Part shown: one piece after another, positions 55,679 to 64,000 of the stretch
Layout: the number at the start of each line of letters is the position of its first letter
Position numbering within the stretch: the stretch's first letter is position 1
From: Polynucleobacter sp. AM-26B4
GTDB taxonomy: Bacteria; Pseudomonadota; Gammaproteobacteria; Burkholderiales; Burkholderiaceae
Direction: 5' to 3'
Assembly (NCBI RefSeq): GCF_018882285.1
Contig: NZ_JACVOT010000001.1
Location: 937,916-1,001,915, forward strand
DNA length: 64,000 nt
Translations under genes and position numbers: made by a program
Notes under the pieces: generated by a model
Databases searched by the model: none
Seen by the model: the letters and a program-made list of their open reading frames with translations, nothing else
Told to the model about the DNA's origin: nothing

Positions 55679-56269
55679 TTAAGTATTGCTGTGCAGCTCC
55701 ATGGTGGCTGTACTCATGTCCTTCTTTGCAATCAGCGGCATGACTTTTAGAAAACAAGACATCGCTCGATCAATATCAATTTGCTCTTCAAGCCGTGGTT
55801 TTTTAAGAACGTAATCGGCCACATCTAAATTTCTTTTACCTTCTTCAGAGTCACGTGGATGACCAATGCCAAGTCTTAGGCGCCAGTAGTCATTGGTATT
55901 GAGGTGTGCGCTGATGTCTTTTAAACCATTGTGTCCACCCAAGCCCCCAGCCCACTTTAGGCGCGCAACGCCAGGCTTTAAGTCAAGCTCATCGTGAACG
56001 ATCAACATGGAGTCTGGATTGATTTTGTGAAAGCGACACAAGGCAGCCACAGCTTGACCGCTGCGATTCATAAAGGTTGAAGGCTTTAATAGGTAAGCGT
56101 CTTCAGCGCCTAATTTAATTTTAGCGATTTGCCCAAAAAATTTAGGGTCATCTTGCCAGTTTCCTTGGTGCAGGCGTGCGATTTCATCCAGCAACCAAAA
56201 GCCAGCATTGTGCCGATCTTTTTCGTGTTTGGTGCCAGGATTGCCAAGGCCAACAATTAATTTGAACAT
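55679..56269 (-). CDS. pth: Peptidyl-tRNA hydrolase
   Basis: A 196-residue Pth that recycles peptidyl-tRNA. Conserved: IVGLGNPGTKHEKDRHNAGFWLLDEIA with catalytic His21, KPSTFMNRSGQAV, IVHDELDLKPG and GGHNGLKDI. Downstream of rplY, separated by a terminator hairpin. Confidence 0.97.
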   Translation of the reverse strand: MFKLIVGLGNPGTKHEKDRHNAGFWLLDEIARLHQGNWQDDPKFFGQIAKIKLGAEDAYLLKPSTFMNRSGQAVAALCRFHKINPDSMLIVHDELDLKPGVARLKWAGGLGGHNGLKDISAHLNTNDYWRLRLGIGHPRDSEEGKRNLDVADYVLKKPRLEEQIDIDRAMSCFLKVMPLIAKKDMSTATMELHSNT

Positions 56270-56298
56270 AACGCTACTTTAGTCTATTTTTGGGGCGA

Positions 56299-56325
56299 AA
56301 AAAAACCCGCGCAGCGCGGGTTTTT
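56299..56325. terminator. Terminator between rplY and pth
   Basis: CCCGCG-CAG-CGCGGG is a tight hairpin with an A-run on one side and a T-run on the other. Read leftward it ends the rplY transcript in a run of eight T residues, so pth expression needs read-through or its own promoter. Confidence 0.9.
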
Positions 56326-56341
56326 CATCAGGTTGAAAAGA

Positions 56342-56989
56342 TTACTTCTTTTCTTCCTTTGGTTCTTTAGCAGTTGTTGCAACAGGTGCTGCTGGAGCAA
56401 CTGGAGCTTCTGTAGTTTCTGCCTTAACGGTTGGAATGCGAGCATTCGCAACCACTGGGTTTTCAACTTCTAAGTGAGACACTAGTGAAAGACCTTTTGG
56501 TAATGCAATGTCTTTAACGTGAACTGAGTGACCAACTTCAATCTTGCTCAAATCAACTTGAATGAATTCTGGTAAGTCTGCAGGTAAGCAAACTACTTCG
56601 ATTTCAGTTGCAATGTGGCTGATCAACGCGCCGCCTAATTTAACAGCAGGGGCAATTTCAGCATTCACGAAGTGCAAAGGCACTTTCACGTGAATCTTCT
56701 TGTTGATGTCTACACGTTGGAAGTCAATGTGCAAAACCAATGGTTTGAAAGGGTGCATTTGATAGTTACGCAAAAGAGCTTTTTGAGTCTTTCCTGCAAC
56801 TTCAATGTCTAAAATTGATGAGTGAAATGCTTCTTTACGCAAAGCGTGAAAAAGTGCATTGTGATCTAGCTCTACAGCTTGAGGGGCTTCAGTACCACCA
56901 TAAATAATGCCGGGTGTTTTTCCAGCATTGCGCAGGCGGCGGCTCGCACCCGTTCCCTGTACGCTACGTTCGTAAGCGACAACTTTCAT
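56342..56989 (-). CDS. rplY: Ribosomal protein bL25 (general stress protein Ctc form)
   Basis: A 215-residue long-form bL25, a 5S rRNA-binding ribosomal protein. N-terminal L25 domain ([32 protein letters not shown]) is followed by the Ctc-type C-terminal beta domain ([21 protein letters not shown] ... [20 protein letters not shown]). The tail is Ala/Thr/Glu/Lys-rich. TTGGAGTT is the ribosome site, and a hairpin with a U-tract ends just before it. Confidence 0.95.
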   Translation of the reverse strand: MKVVAYERSVQGTGASRRLRNAGKTPGIIYGGTEAPQAVELDHNALFHALRKEAFHSSILDIEVAGKTQKALLRNYQMHPFKPLVLHIDFQRVDINKKIHVKVPLHFVNAEIAPAVKLGGALISHIATEIEVVCLPADLPEFIQVDLSKIEVGHSVHVKDIALPKGLSLVSHLEVENPVVANARIPTVKAETTEAPVAPAAPVATTAKEPKEEKK

Positions 56990-57006
56990 ATGAACTCCAA
57001 ATAATT

Positions 57007-57048
57007 AAAAAATAAAGGCTTTTCTGTTCGCGACCAAACAGGAAAGCC
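57007..57048 (-). terminator. Terminator or attenuator between prs and rplY
   Basis: Read leftward, GGCTTTCCTGTT pairs with AACAGAAAAGCC (12 pairs, one G-U) around an eight-base loop and is followed by TTTATTTTTT. It stops the prs transcript but lies only 18 to 28 bases before the rplY start, so it may also modulate rplY. Confidence 0.8.
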
Positions 57049-57062
57049 CTCTATTCTATCGT

Positions 57063-57099
57063 AAAAAGCTTGATTCTTAGGGGAATATATTAAGAATCA
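57063..57099 (-). terminator. Second hairpin overlapping the prs stop
   Basis: TGATTCTTA and TAAGAATCA form a nine-pair stem across the last codons of prs, with a five-T run seven bases beyond it in the leftward direction. AT-rich and weaker than the next hairpin. Confidence 0.5.
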
Positions 57100-58061
57100 G
57101 CAAATAGTGACATCACAGAATCACCGGTGCTGATGCGAGAGAGTGTCTCAGCCAGCAATGGCGCTGTAGATAAAACTCTGATTTTATTGAGTTTTTTAGC
57201 TTCATCATTGAGTGGAATGGTATCAGTGACAACCACCTCATCCAAAGCGGATTCAGCGATACGACCAACAGCACCACCTGATAGAACTGGGTGGGTACAG
57301 TAGGCCACCACGCTCTTAGCGCCACGCTCTTTGAGAACTTGGGCTGCCTTGCAAAGCGTACCGCCTGTATCGATCATGTCATCCATGATGACGCAGTGAC
57401 GGCCTTCAACTTCACCGATCACGTGCATCACTTCAGAAACGTTGGCTTTTGGACGGCGTTTATCGATGATGGCTAAGTCGCAACCCAATTGTTTGGCCAG
57501 GGCTCTTGCTCGAACAACGCCGCCAACGTCTGGAGACACCACCAATAAATCTGGGCTCTTTTTCGTTTGAAGATCGGTCAAAAGGATTGGTGAGGCGTAA
57601 ATGTTATCAACCGGGATATCAAAAAATCCCTGAATTTGGTCAGCATGCAAATCCATGGTCAAAACACGGTCAACACCGGCAACTTGTTGGAGCATGTTTG
57701 CTACTAAGCGAGCAGAGATCGCTACGCGGGCAGATCTAGGTCTTCTATCTTGACGTGCATAGCCGAAGTAAGGAATCACTGCGGTAATTCTGCCTGCAGA
57801 TGCACGCTTCAATGCATCAACCATGATCATCAACTCCATCAGGTTGTCATTGGCAGGGGCGCAGGTTGATTGAAGAACCACCACATGTTTGCCACGAACG
57901 TTTTCTTGAATTTCTACTTGAATTTCACCGTCTGAAAAGCGACCAACTTCAGCTTTTCCAAGAGGAATCTTTAAGTGATCAGTCACGGCCTTGGCCAAAG
58001 CAGGATTGGCGTTGCCAGTGAAAACCATCATGGTTTCATGTTGCATAGGTTCTTTTGTCAT
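57090..58061 (-). CDS. prs: Ribose-phosphate pyrophosphokinase
   Basis: A 323-residue PRPP synthetase, the entry to nucleotide, histidine and NAD synthesis. Key segments: [80 protein letters not shown] and the PRPP loop [18 protein letters not shown]. Directly preceded by tRNA-Gln in the same direction. Confidence 0.97.
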   Translation of the reverse strand: MTKEPMQHETMMVFTGNANPALAKAVTDHLKIPLGKAEVGRFSDGEIQVEIQENVRGKHVVVLQSTCAPANDNLMELMIMVDALKRASAGRITAVIPYFGYARQDRRPRSARVAISARLVANMLQQVAGVDRVLTMDLHADQIQGFFDIPVDNIYASPILLTDLQTKKSPDLLVVSPDVGGVVRARALAKQLGCDLAIIDKRRPKANVSEVMHVIGEVEGRHCVIMDDMIDTGGTLCKAAQVLKERGAKSVVAYCTHPVLSGGAVGRIAESALDEVVVTDTIPLNDEAKKLNKIRVLSTAPLLAETLSRISTGDSVMSLFADS

Positions 58062-58105
58062 ATTTGGTGTTTTATGAATGAGTAGTTAGATTATGCGACA
58101 AGTTT

Positions 58106-58182
58106 TGGCAGGGGAAGAAGGATTCGAACCTTCGCATGCCGGAATCAAAATCCGGTGCCTTAACCAACTTGGCGACTCCCCT
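58106..58182 (-). tRNA. tRNA-Gln (anticodon UUG)
   Basis: A 77-base tRNA with encoded CCA (TGG at 58106–58108 on the + strand). Acceptor arms AGGGGAG/TTCCCCT pair with one G·T. The anticodon stem CCGGA/TCCGG encloses the loop TTTTGAT, giving anticodon TTG, and the T arm GAAGG-TTCGAAT-CCTTC is perfect. Its location between ispE and prs is conserved in beta- and gammaproteobacteria. Confidence 0.96.
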
Positions 58183-58195
58183 CTCGCATCTACTC

Positions 58196-59056
58196 CTATG
58201 AACTTGGATTGTATGACGGATGCCTTGTTAGACCCCGAACCACAAAACCGATCCATTGATTAGGTAGCTGACTCAGTAAATGATTGGCTAAATCAGTTTC
58301 AAGAGCAACAAACACGCTGCTACCTGATCCTGACATCCTTGGGCTCGATTGAGGAGCCTGTTGGCGAAGCCAGTTTAATACTGCTGCAACTTCCTGATAC
58401 TTTTGAATCACAACCTCTTCACAATCGTTATTGCCAAATTGTTCAAGATTGGGTGAATCAATAAAGTCTGAGATTGTAACGGTTGGGTGATTTCTCGTCA
58501 AATTTGGGTCTTTGAAGACATCTACAGTTGGTATGTGAACCTTCGGATAAATCAATAAAAAACAGGACTTTGGAAGGCTTACGGCTTGAAGAAGCTCGCC
58601 TATACCTTCAACAAAAGCATTTTCACCAAATAAGAAAAAGGGCACATCAGCTCCCAGTTTGACCCCTAATTGCATCAATTCCTGGCGGCTTAATTTCAGA
58701 TTCCATAATTCATTCAGACCCCAGAGTGTTGCTGCCGCATCAGATGATCCGCCACCAAGACCTGCACCCATCGGAATCCGCTTTTCAACTTGAATGGTGC
58801 AGCCTTGGTTTGTATGGGTATATTCCTGAAGTAGTTTGGCGGCTCGAACAACCAGATCTTCTTCGGGAGGTACGTTTGGGGCGCCTGTTGGACGATGCAC
58901 GAGTCCATCAGCCGAAGCAGTCAGATAAATATCATCATGAAGATCAATCAACTGAAAAACAGATTGCAATAAGTGATATCCGTCTTTTCTTTGTCCAACA
59001 ATGTGAAGAAAGCGGTTTATTTTTGCTGGAGCCTTGATATGAAATGCGTTAGTCAT
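58196..59056 (-). CDS. ispE: 4-diphosphocytidyl-2-C-methyl-D-erythritol kinase
   Basis: A 286-residue GHMP kinase of the non-mevalonate isoprenoid pathway. Conserved: HIKAPAKINRFLHIVGQRKDGYHLL, the ATP loop RIPMGAGLGGGSSDAAATLWGL and SPRMSGSGSSVFVAL near the end. ATG 59056 (MTNAFHIK) is used; TTG 59068 would overlap the upstream gene further. The upstream stop overlaps by eight bases. Confidence 0.96.
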   Translation of the reverse strand: MTNAFHIKAPAKINRFLHIVGQRKDGYHLLQSVFQLIDLHDDIYLTASADGLVHRPTGAPNVPPEEDLVVRAAKLLQEYTHTNQGCTIQVEKRIPMGAGLGGGSSDAAATLWGLNELWNLKLSRQELMQLGVKLGADVPFFLFGENAFVEGIGELLQAVSLPKSCFLLIYPKVHIPTVDVFKDPNLTRNHPTVTISDFIDSPNLEQFGNNDCEEVVIQKYQEVAAVLNWLRQQAPQSSPRMSGSGSSVFVALETDLANHLLSQLPNQWIGFVVRGLTRHPSYNPSS

Positions 59057-60503
59057 CAAGCTCTTCAAAAATTATTTTTATCTCAATCAGACCGGCCGTT
59101 GATTTTCTCGCAAGGTCTAGTTTTTTTATTTGATTTTTTTCAGTCCACAGAAATGTCATGGTCCAGCCATCTTGAATGATTTTTTGAGCCCTTAGTCGTT
59201 CGTCTCTTTCAATGCTGGCCGGCGCACCAACTCTTGCCTCACCGTTTAACCATTTTGATAAACCTCTTGCTGGCAAAGGCAGTCCTGTATAGCTTTGTAA
59301 CAATGCATCAGCATCATGCGCTTCAAAAATCTTGTCACCATCCTCTAACTTTGCACCTGAAGCATTGATGGTGATTTTTGCCATGGCGCCACCCATCGGG
59401 TTTCTGATATCTAAGATATCCGTTTGAGCTTCATGACTCAGGGTGAATGCGCCACTGCCACCATTTTTAGAATCTTTGCCGCTGACTTTAACCGCAAAGC
59501 GACCATCCCATAATTGAGGAGATTTTTTTGACGAGCTTGGGACTCTGTCTGGCCAAAGTCTGGCCATGGTGTCTTTTAAGGTTTTATTGTTGGCATCCAA
59601 TGTTTCGGCTTTTCTCCAGACGGTATCTGCACCTTGACGGTCTTGATTGGACCAAAGAACTTCGCCCAAGTGAGCGCCGATTTCTGCTTCAGGCTTGGTT
59701 TCAAAGGCTTTGTTTAACTGCTCAATCGCAAGATTCTTGTTGCCCAAGCGAAAGTTAGCCCATGCAAGGCTATCCAAGATATACATATCATTGGGTGCCA
59801 ACTGATGGGCTTTTTTCAAAAGGGTGACAGCTTCACCAAGCTTAATGCCCCGATCGGCGAAGGAGTAACCCAAGGCATTGAGTGCATTTTTTTCATCAGG
59901 CTTTTTTTGAATAATTCTGCGCAATGTTTTTTCCATCGCATCATAATTTTTTGCCTTCTCAGCACCCAGTGAGTATGTATAAAGAATATCTATGTCGTTG
60001 ATTTGAGCAATGGGTGCTTGAAGTATGTTGAAGAATGCTATGAGACTGGCTTCTTCATCTTGAGCCCTGGCTAAAAGCGGGCGCCAAGAGTTAATTAACT
60101 TTTCTTTGGCAGCGATGATTTTTAATTGGCTCAATTGCAATTGAGCTGGTTTGACACTTTCAGCCCATCGTTGATTCAACATAAAAAGAGTTGTTAAGAT
60201 TTCTTTGGCATCTTTAGGGTTGATTTCATCCCAAAGCTTTGCGGCGTCTAAAGCCAATTCTGGAGAATTACCGGCAATCGCTATTTCCATCGCTCTTTGA
60301 GCCAGCGGGCCGTCTCGAAGAGAGCGGGCCATGCTCATATAGGTTTGGTAGGCAGTGGATGCTTCACCGCGTTGCAAGCTGATTTCTGATGCCAAGATTT
60401 GAAACATTTGCTCTGCCGAAAGGCCTTTGGCCGGAGCGGACCATGCCTGGAGGCTGGTTGTGGCAAAGATAATGCTGAGCAAAAATTTAAGTTTTATTGT
60501 CAT
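59049..60503 (-). CDS. Fusion: TPR-repeat protein plus LolB outer-membrane lipoprotein receptor
   Basis: A 484-residue secreted protein. After a signal peptide (KFLLSIIFATTSLQAWSAP) come helical TPR repeats over about residues 25–315 (NALNALGYSFADRGIKLGEA, MYILDSLAWANFRLGNKNLA, EIGAHLGEVLWSNQDRQGAD). A Ser/Lys linker joins them to a LolB domain of about 150 residues (LWDGRFAVKVSGK ... DALLQSYTGLPLPARGLSKWLNG). LolB normally has its own lipobox Cys; none is present here, neither at the junction nor at the N-terminus. The usual neighbours of lolB (ispE, tRNA-Gln, prs) follow. In relatives the TPR gene and lolB are adjacent separate genes, so this is a gene fusion with loss of the lipid anchor. 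Confidence 0.82.
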   Translation of the reverse strand: MTIKLKFLLSIIFATTSLQAWSAPAKGLSAEQMFQILASEISLQRGEASTAYQTYMSMARSLRDGPLAQRAMEIAIAGNSPELALDAAKLWDEINPKDAKEILTTLFMLNQRWAESVKPAQLQLSQLKIIAAKEKLINSWRPLLARAQDEEASLIAFFNILQAPIAQINDIDILYTYSLGAEKAKNYDAMEKTLRRIIQKKPDEKNALNALGYSFADRGIKLGEAVTLLKKAHQLAPNDMYILDSLAWANFRLGNKNLAIEQLNKAFETKPEAEIGAHLGEVLWSNQDRQGADTVWRKAETLDANNKTLKDTMARLWPDRVPSSSKKSPQLWDGRFAVKVSGKDSKNGGSGAFTLSHEAQTDILDIRNPMGGAMAKITINASGAKLEDGDKIFEAHDADALLQSYTGLPLPARGLSKWLNGEARVGAPASIERDERLRAQKIIQDGWTMTFLWTEKNQIKKLDLARKSTAGLIEIKIIFEELDD

Positions 60504-60538
60504 AAGCACATTCTAATCTCACCGCCTACAATTGGCAT

Positions 60539-61375
60539 ATGCCTGAATTGCCAGAAGTTGAAGTTACCAAACAGGGGGTAGAGCCCCATGTTGTCGGTAA
60601 AACTGTGACAAGTGTTGCCATTTACGATGGTCGCTTGCGTTGGCCTGTGCCTGAGAATTTAAACAAATTGCTGTTAGGTAAAAAACTTACGCAAATTAAA
60701 CGACGTGGCAAATACTTGTTATTCAGAATGGAAGATGGGTATTTGTTGATTCATCTGGGCATGACCGGTGTTCTCAGGGTGGCAAATCCAAAAGATGAAT
60801 TAAAAAAACACGATCGCGTTGAAATTGGCTTTGGCAAAAAATTACTGCGCTTACATGACCCCAGAAAATTTGGCGCTGTCTTGTGGGCGGCTGATGAGGA
60901 TGGTGAAATCGAACGCCACCCACTGATTGCTAAATTAGGTGTTGAGCCATTCTCAGATGATTTTTCTGATGAGAAGGCAGGCCCGCATTTATTCGCACAT
61001 GCAAAAGGCCGACAAATTTCTATCAAGCAATGGTTGCTGGCTGGCCAGGCAGTGGTTGGCGTCGGCAATATTTATTGTTCAGAGAGTCTATTTTTAGCAG
61101 GCATTCATCCTGAAATGCCAGCGGGAAAGCTATCTAAGCCGAGAGCATCGATGTTGGCATCAGCGATTAAAGATACATTGAGTCGGGCGATCAAGGCAGG
61201 TGGAAGCACCTTGAAAGATTTTGTGAACAGCGACGGTAATCCTGGGCACTTCATGTTGCAAACCAAAGTTTATGATCGATTTGGGTTGCCGTGCCTTAAG
61301 TGCAAAACACCCATCAAACAAATAGTTCAAGGACAGCGGTCGACTTACTTCTGTTCGAAATGTCAGAAAAAGTAA
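60539..61375 (+). CDS. mutM: Formamidopyrimidine-DNA glycosylase
   Basis: A 278-residue base-excision enzyme removing 8-oxoguanine. N-terminal catalytic MPELPEVEVTKQGVEPH (Pro2, Glu3), the Lys in GRLRWPVPE, H2TH-domain GVGNIYCSESLFLAGIHPE and the C-terminal zinc finger CLKCKTP ... YFCSKCQK are all present. Divergent from the TPR–LolB gene; the stop overlaps mutY (TAATG). Pairing with mutY makes one GO-repair unit. Confidence 0.97.
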   Translation: MPELPEVEVTKQGVEPHVVGKTVTSVAIYDGRLRWPVPENLNKLLLGKKLTQIKRRGKYLLFRMEDGYLLIHLGMTGVLRVANPKDELKKHDRVEIGFGKKLLRLHDPRKFGAVLWAADEDGEIERHPLIAKLGVEPFSDDFSDEKAGPHLFAHAKGRQISIKQWLLAGQAVVGVGNIYCSESLFLAGIHPEMPAGKLSKPRASMLASAIKDTLSRAIKAGGSTLKDFVNSDGNPGHFMLQTKVYDRFGLPCLKCKTPIKQIVQGQRSTYFCSKCQKK

Positions 61376-62418
61376 TGAAATTTTCAGAAGTAAAAAACTT
61401 CACGCAAGATTTGATTGATTGGCAAAAAAAATCAGGTCGTCATGATTTGCCTTGGCAAAAAAATAGAACTGCTTACCGTGTTTGGTTGTCAGAAATCATG
61501 TTGCAACAAACTCAAGTTTCAACGGTGTTGAATCGTTATGATGAGTTTTTAAAAATATTCCCAAGCGTTGAGCGTTTGGGTGCTGCAACAGTCGATGAAG
61601 TTTTGGCGCAATGGAGTGGTATGGGGTATTACACGCGTGCCAGAAATTTACATCGGTGTGCGCAATCCGTGATGACTGATCATGATGGGGTCTTTCCAAG
61701 TGATCCGAAAATATTAGAGTCTTTGCCAGGCATTGGCAGATCAACAGCTGCTGCCATTGCGGTCTTTGCGTATGGCAAAAGAGCTGCCATATTGGATGGA
61801 AATGTCAAAAGGGTGTTGGCCAGAATTTGGGGGTATGACCAAGACTTAAGCAAGGCTCTGCACGCGAATCAATTGTGGGCTCACGCGGAAAGTTTATTGC
61901 CTCACAAAAAGTCTGATCTGATTGCTTATACGCAAGGGCTGATGGATTTCGGTGCTACGCACTGCACCCAATATCAGCCAGCATGTATCGACCCGCAAAA
62001 TGGCTTATGTCCATTCAAGAAGTCATGTGTTGCGTATTTAAATGAACGAATCAATCAAATTCCTTTGAAAGTTAAAAAAGTCAAAGTTGAAAAAATTGAT
62101 ATGACTTGGTGGGTGATGATTCATCAAAATAAAGTCTTATTGGAAAAAAGGCCTGAAAAAGGAATTTGGGCAGGCTTGTGGTGTTTTCCAGAGAGCCAAG
62201 AGCTAGCAAAAGAACCATCTCAAGTAATGCCTGCTTTTAAGCACGTGCTCACACACCGACAGATGACCATCAAGCCCATCAAAGTACATCTAAAGAAGCG
62301 TATTCGTTTACAGGAGAATCAACAGTGGTTCGCACTGAATGATGTTGCTGGCTTGGGTTTACCTAAGCCGATGTCTCTTTTTTTAAAGAATTTAGATCTA
62401 GTTCGCGATGGCGAATGA
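61375..62418 (+). CDS. mutY: A/G-specific adenine glycosylase
   Basis: A 347-residue glycosylase removing adenine opposite 8-oxoguanine. Catalytic Glu40 lies in WLSEIMLQQTQV, the HhH loop is LPGIGRSTAAAIAVFAYG and the catalytic Asp is in ILDGNVKRVLARIWG. The 4Fe-4S cysteines read C-x6-C-x7-C-x5-C (CTQYQPACIDPQNGLCPFKKSC), where the usual spacing is C-x6-C-x2-C-x5-C. A NUDIX-like C-terminal domain (TWWVMIHQNKVLLEKRPEKGIWAGLWCFPE) follows. ATG 61375 forms a TAATG overlap with mutM; ATG 61360 is an alternative. The 3' end overlaps the convergent rapZ by 56 bases. Confidence 0.94.
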   Translation: MKFSEVKNFTQDLIDWQKKSGRHDLPWQKNRTAYRVWLSEIMLQQTQVSTVLNRYDEFLKIFPSVERLGAATVDEVLAQWSGMGYYTRARNLHRCAQSVMTDHDGVFPSDPKILESLPGIGRSTAAAIAVFAYGKRAAILDGNVKRVLARIWGYDQDLSKALHANQLWAHAESLLPHKKSDLIAYTQGLMDFGATHCTQYQPACIDPQNGLCPFKKSCVAYLNERINQIPLKVKKVKVEKIDMTWWVMIHQNKVLLEKRPEKGIWAGLWCFPESQELAKEPSQVMPAFKHVLTHRQMTIKPIKVHLKKRIRLQENQQWFALNDVAGLGLPKPMSLFLKNLDLVRDGE

Positions 62419-63268
62419 GTAAGTGAAGATCATCTTCAGCAAGCGCTTGAGATTTCTTTTTGAAATAATCAAATAAGCAATTCACCAAATAAACCGAGCG
62501 ATGTTGTCCGCCTGTGCAGCCGATAGCAATGGTTAAATAACTTCTTCTATCGGCTTGATACTTTGGTAGCCAGGTTTCAATAAAGCGACGTATATCGTCA
62601 CCCATCGCTTGAACTTCAGGATGCTCTCTCAAGAAGTTAGCCACTTCAGGATCATTGCCGGTCAATGGTCTTAATTGTGGATCGTAGTGTGGGTTTGGTA
62701 GGCAGCGAACATCAAATACCAAATCTGCATCTCTTGGAACACCATGTTTGAATCCAAATGACTCAAATAAAATGGTTAAACCTGGACGTTCATCTTTTAA
62801 GAGATCTTGTATCCAAGATCTGAGGGTGTGGGCTTTGATATGGCTGGTATCAATGTTGTGTGCAGTCTCTGCAAGATCGGCCAAAAGTAAACGCTCTTTT
62901 TCGATGGCATCAATCAATGCAACCTGAGGGGTTCTGTTGTCATCAGGTTTTGATAGGGGATGTCTTCTGCGTGTTTCTGAGAAGCGTTGTACCAGGGTTT
63001 CTGTGTTTGAATTTAAAAACAAAACTCGCACATCATGGTTTTGCTGGAGTTGTTCAATGATGGCTGGAAGTTCTTTGATGGACTGTCCGCGACGTGCATC
63101 CACAGCAACGGCGATCTTTTCTCTGCCTTGTTTGCTGAGTGACTGAACTAAATCATGGATGAAATCGACGGGTAAGTTGTCTACACAATCATATCCGGCA
63201 TCTTCTAGGGCATTCAAGGCAACTGATTTGCCTGAGCCAGAGATTCCGGTGATGATGAAGACACGCAT
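62363..63268 (-). CDS. rapZ: RNase adapter protein RapZ
   Basis: A 301-residue nucleotide-binding protein that in E. coli directs RNase E to the GlmZ sRNA. Walker A GISGSGKSVALNALEDAGY is at the N-terminus. VLFLNSNTETLVQRFSETRRRHPL, FKHGVPRDADLVFDVRCLPNPHY and the C-terminal IGCTGGQHRSVYLVN are all conserved. One base after hprK, the usual betaproteobacterial order linking it to PTS regulation. Confidence 0.95.
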   Translation of the reverse strand: MRVFIITGISGSGKSVALNALEDAGYDCVDNLPVDFIHDLVQSLSKQGREKIAVAVDARRGQSIKELPAIIEQLQQNHDVRVLFLNSNTETLVQRFSETRRRHPLSKPDDNRTPQVALIDAIEKERLLLADLAETAHNIDTSHIKAHTLRSWIQDLLKDERPGLTILFESFGFKHGVPRDADLVFDVRCLPNPHYDPQLRPLTGNDPEVANFLREHPEVQAMGDDIRRFIETWLPKYQADRRSYLTIAIGCTGGQHRSVYLVNCLFDYFKKKSQALAEDDLHLLIRHRELDLNSLKKETSA

Positions 63269-63269
63269 A

Positions 63270-64000
63270 TTAAATGAGACGACTTTGATTTTTATTTGAG
63301 TCTTCAGATGCCATTAACTGACGCTGGCGTTCCATGAATTCTTTTAATGTGTCAATGCCACGCAATTGCAAGATGGTGTTGCGCACAGCAGCTTCGACTA
63401 GCACCGCTAAGTTTCGACCGGCTGCCACTTGAATTTTTACACTGCGAATCGGAAAGCCAAGAACATCGATTGACTGACCATCAATTGGTAATCTTTCAAA
63501 TTCACCATCATTTCTTCGAACCAATTGAACAATGAGTCTTAACTTCATTCTGCGTCGAACAGCTGTTTCACCGAAAATAGTGCGAATGTCTAAAAGACCA
63601 AGACCGCGCACTTCTAGAAGGTCTCTTAAGATTGGCGGGCATCGGCCCTCGATGTAATCCGGACCTAGTCGGGCAAAGTCAACGGCATCATCAGCAACCA
63701 AGCCGTGACCTCTTGAAATAAGTTCTAAACCTAATTCACTTTTACCTAAGCCTGAGTCACCTGTGATTAAAACACCCATACCCAAGATGTCCATGAAAAC
63801 GCCATGCATTGTGACGCGCGGTGCGCCAACTTTGGTCAGGTATAAACGCAAGCGGTCAATAACTTCTGCGGCTGAGGTGGTAGATTTAAATAAAGGCGTT
63901 GATGATCTTTGGCAATAAAGTACCAAGTCATCATGTGGCTCGCATCCATCGGCAACGATTAAGCACGGTGGTTTTAAAGATATCAACCCGGCAAGTTCAC
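63270..64000 (-). CDS. hprK: HPr kinase/phosphorylase (N-terminus beyond window)
   Basis: The C-terminal 240 or so residues of HprK, which phosphorylates HPr on Ser46 and removes it again. Walker [21 protein letters not shown], the catalytic segment [14 protein letters not shown] and the signature [20 protein letters not shown] are present. The frame continues unbroken to the window edge (codons for E-L-A-G-L precede ISLKPPC), so about 80 N-terminal residues lie outside; a TTG at 63986 should not be taken as the start. Confidence 0.95.
   Translation of the reverse strand, partial: ELAGLISLKPPCLIVADGCEPHDDLVLYCQRSSTPLFKSTTSAAEVIDRLRLYLTKVGAPRVTMHGVFMDILGMGVLITGDSGLGKSELGLELISRGHGLVADDAVDFARLGPDYIEGRCPPILRDLLEVRGLGLLDIRTIFGETAVRRRMKLRLIVQLVRRNDGEFERLPIDGQSIDVLGFPIRSVKIQVAAGRNLAVLVEAAVRNTILQLRGIDTLKEFMERQRQLMASEDSNKNQSRLI

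Noticed and set aside
63270..64000. Truncated hprK as a pseudogene
   Set aside because: The frame runs unbroken into the window edge and all visible motifs are intact; the gene is cut only by the window.

Overview
The window is a dense chromosomal stretch of a free-living, aerobic, low-GC betaproteobacterium. The gene families, their order (for example ispE–tRNA-Gln–prs–rplY–pth, and coxB–ctaD–ctaG–ctaE–surf1–ctaA–ctaB–sco), the class of split MetH, PhaM, FolE2 and the ManX/HPr/EI cluster all point to Burkholderiales, and the AT-rich, compact style resembles Polynucleobacter. That genus is an inference from recognisable families; no database search was possible. About 70 protein genes and one tRNA are supported. 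No insertion sequence, prophage, CRISPR array or rRNA is visible, and no gene-free stretch exceeds about 260 bases.

Layout. 1–7.8 kb: end of a metallo-hydrolase, phaM, a two-gene B12-dependent methionine synthase, argS, a SPOR protein and dsbA, closed by a terminator. 7.8–16.6 kb: a coherent light and photo-oxidative stress island. A B12-binding MerR regulator of the LitR/CarH type and an iron-sulfur photolyase are transcribed rightward. Glutathione peroxidase, folE2 and a lipid-modifying operon (FAD oxidoreductase, DUF1365, cyclopropane fatty acid synthase-like methyltransferase, SDR, SnoaL-like) are transcribed leftward. The shared intergenic region carries repeated palindromes that look like operators. 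16.6–25.7 kb: heptose adenylyltransferase, birA–coaX, VanZ, a ferredoxin–hydrolase–ybeD–lipB–lipA run, a TlpA lipoprotein, an MFS transporter and ubiK.

25.7–28.7 kb: a nitrogen-limitation operon (TorF-like porin, glnK, amtB) with a textbook sigma-54 promoter and an NtrC site. 28.7–33.4 kb: glutathione synthesis (gshA, gshB) followed by EIIA-Man, HPr and enzyme I; hprK and rapZ at the far end of the window complete a regulatory phosphotransferase chain without visible sugar permeases. 33.4–40.6 kb: moeB, ctpA, gpmA, rhodanese, glutaredoxin, secB, gpsA, trmL, comF and an odd BioC-like methyltransferase. 40.6–49.7 kb: the complete aa3-type cytochrome c oxidase and heme A assembly cluster behind two FNR-like boxes.

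49.7–64 kb: rpoH with a perfect CIRCE element, ftsY, two M16 peptidases, rsmD, coaD, a ferredoxin, then leftward pth, rplY, prs, tRNA-Gln, ispE and an unusual fusion of a TPR protein with the outer-membrane lipoprotein receptor LolB, followed by mutM, mutY, rapZ and a truncated hprK at the window edge.
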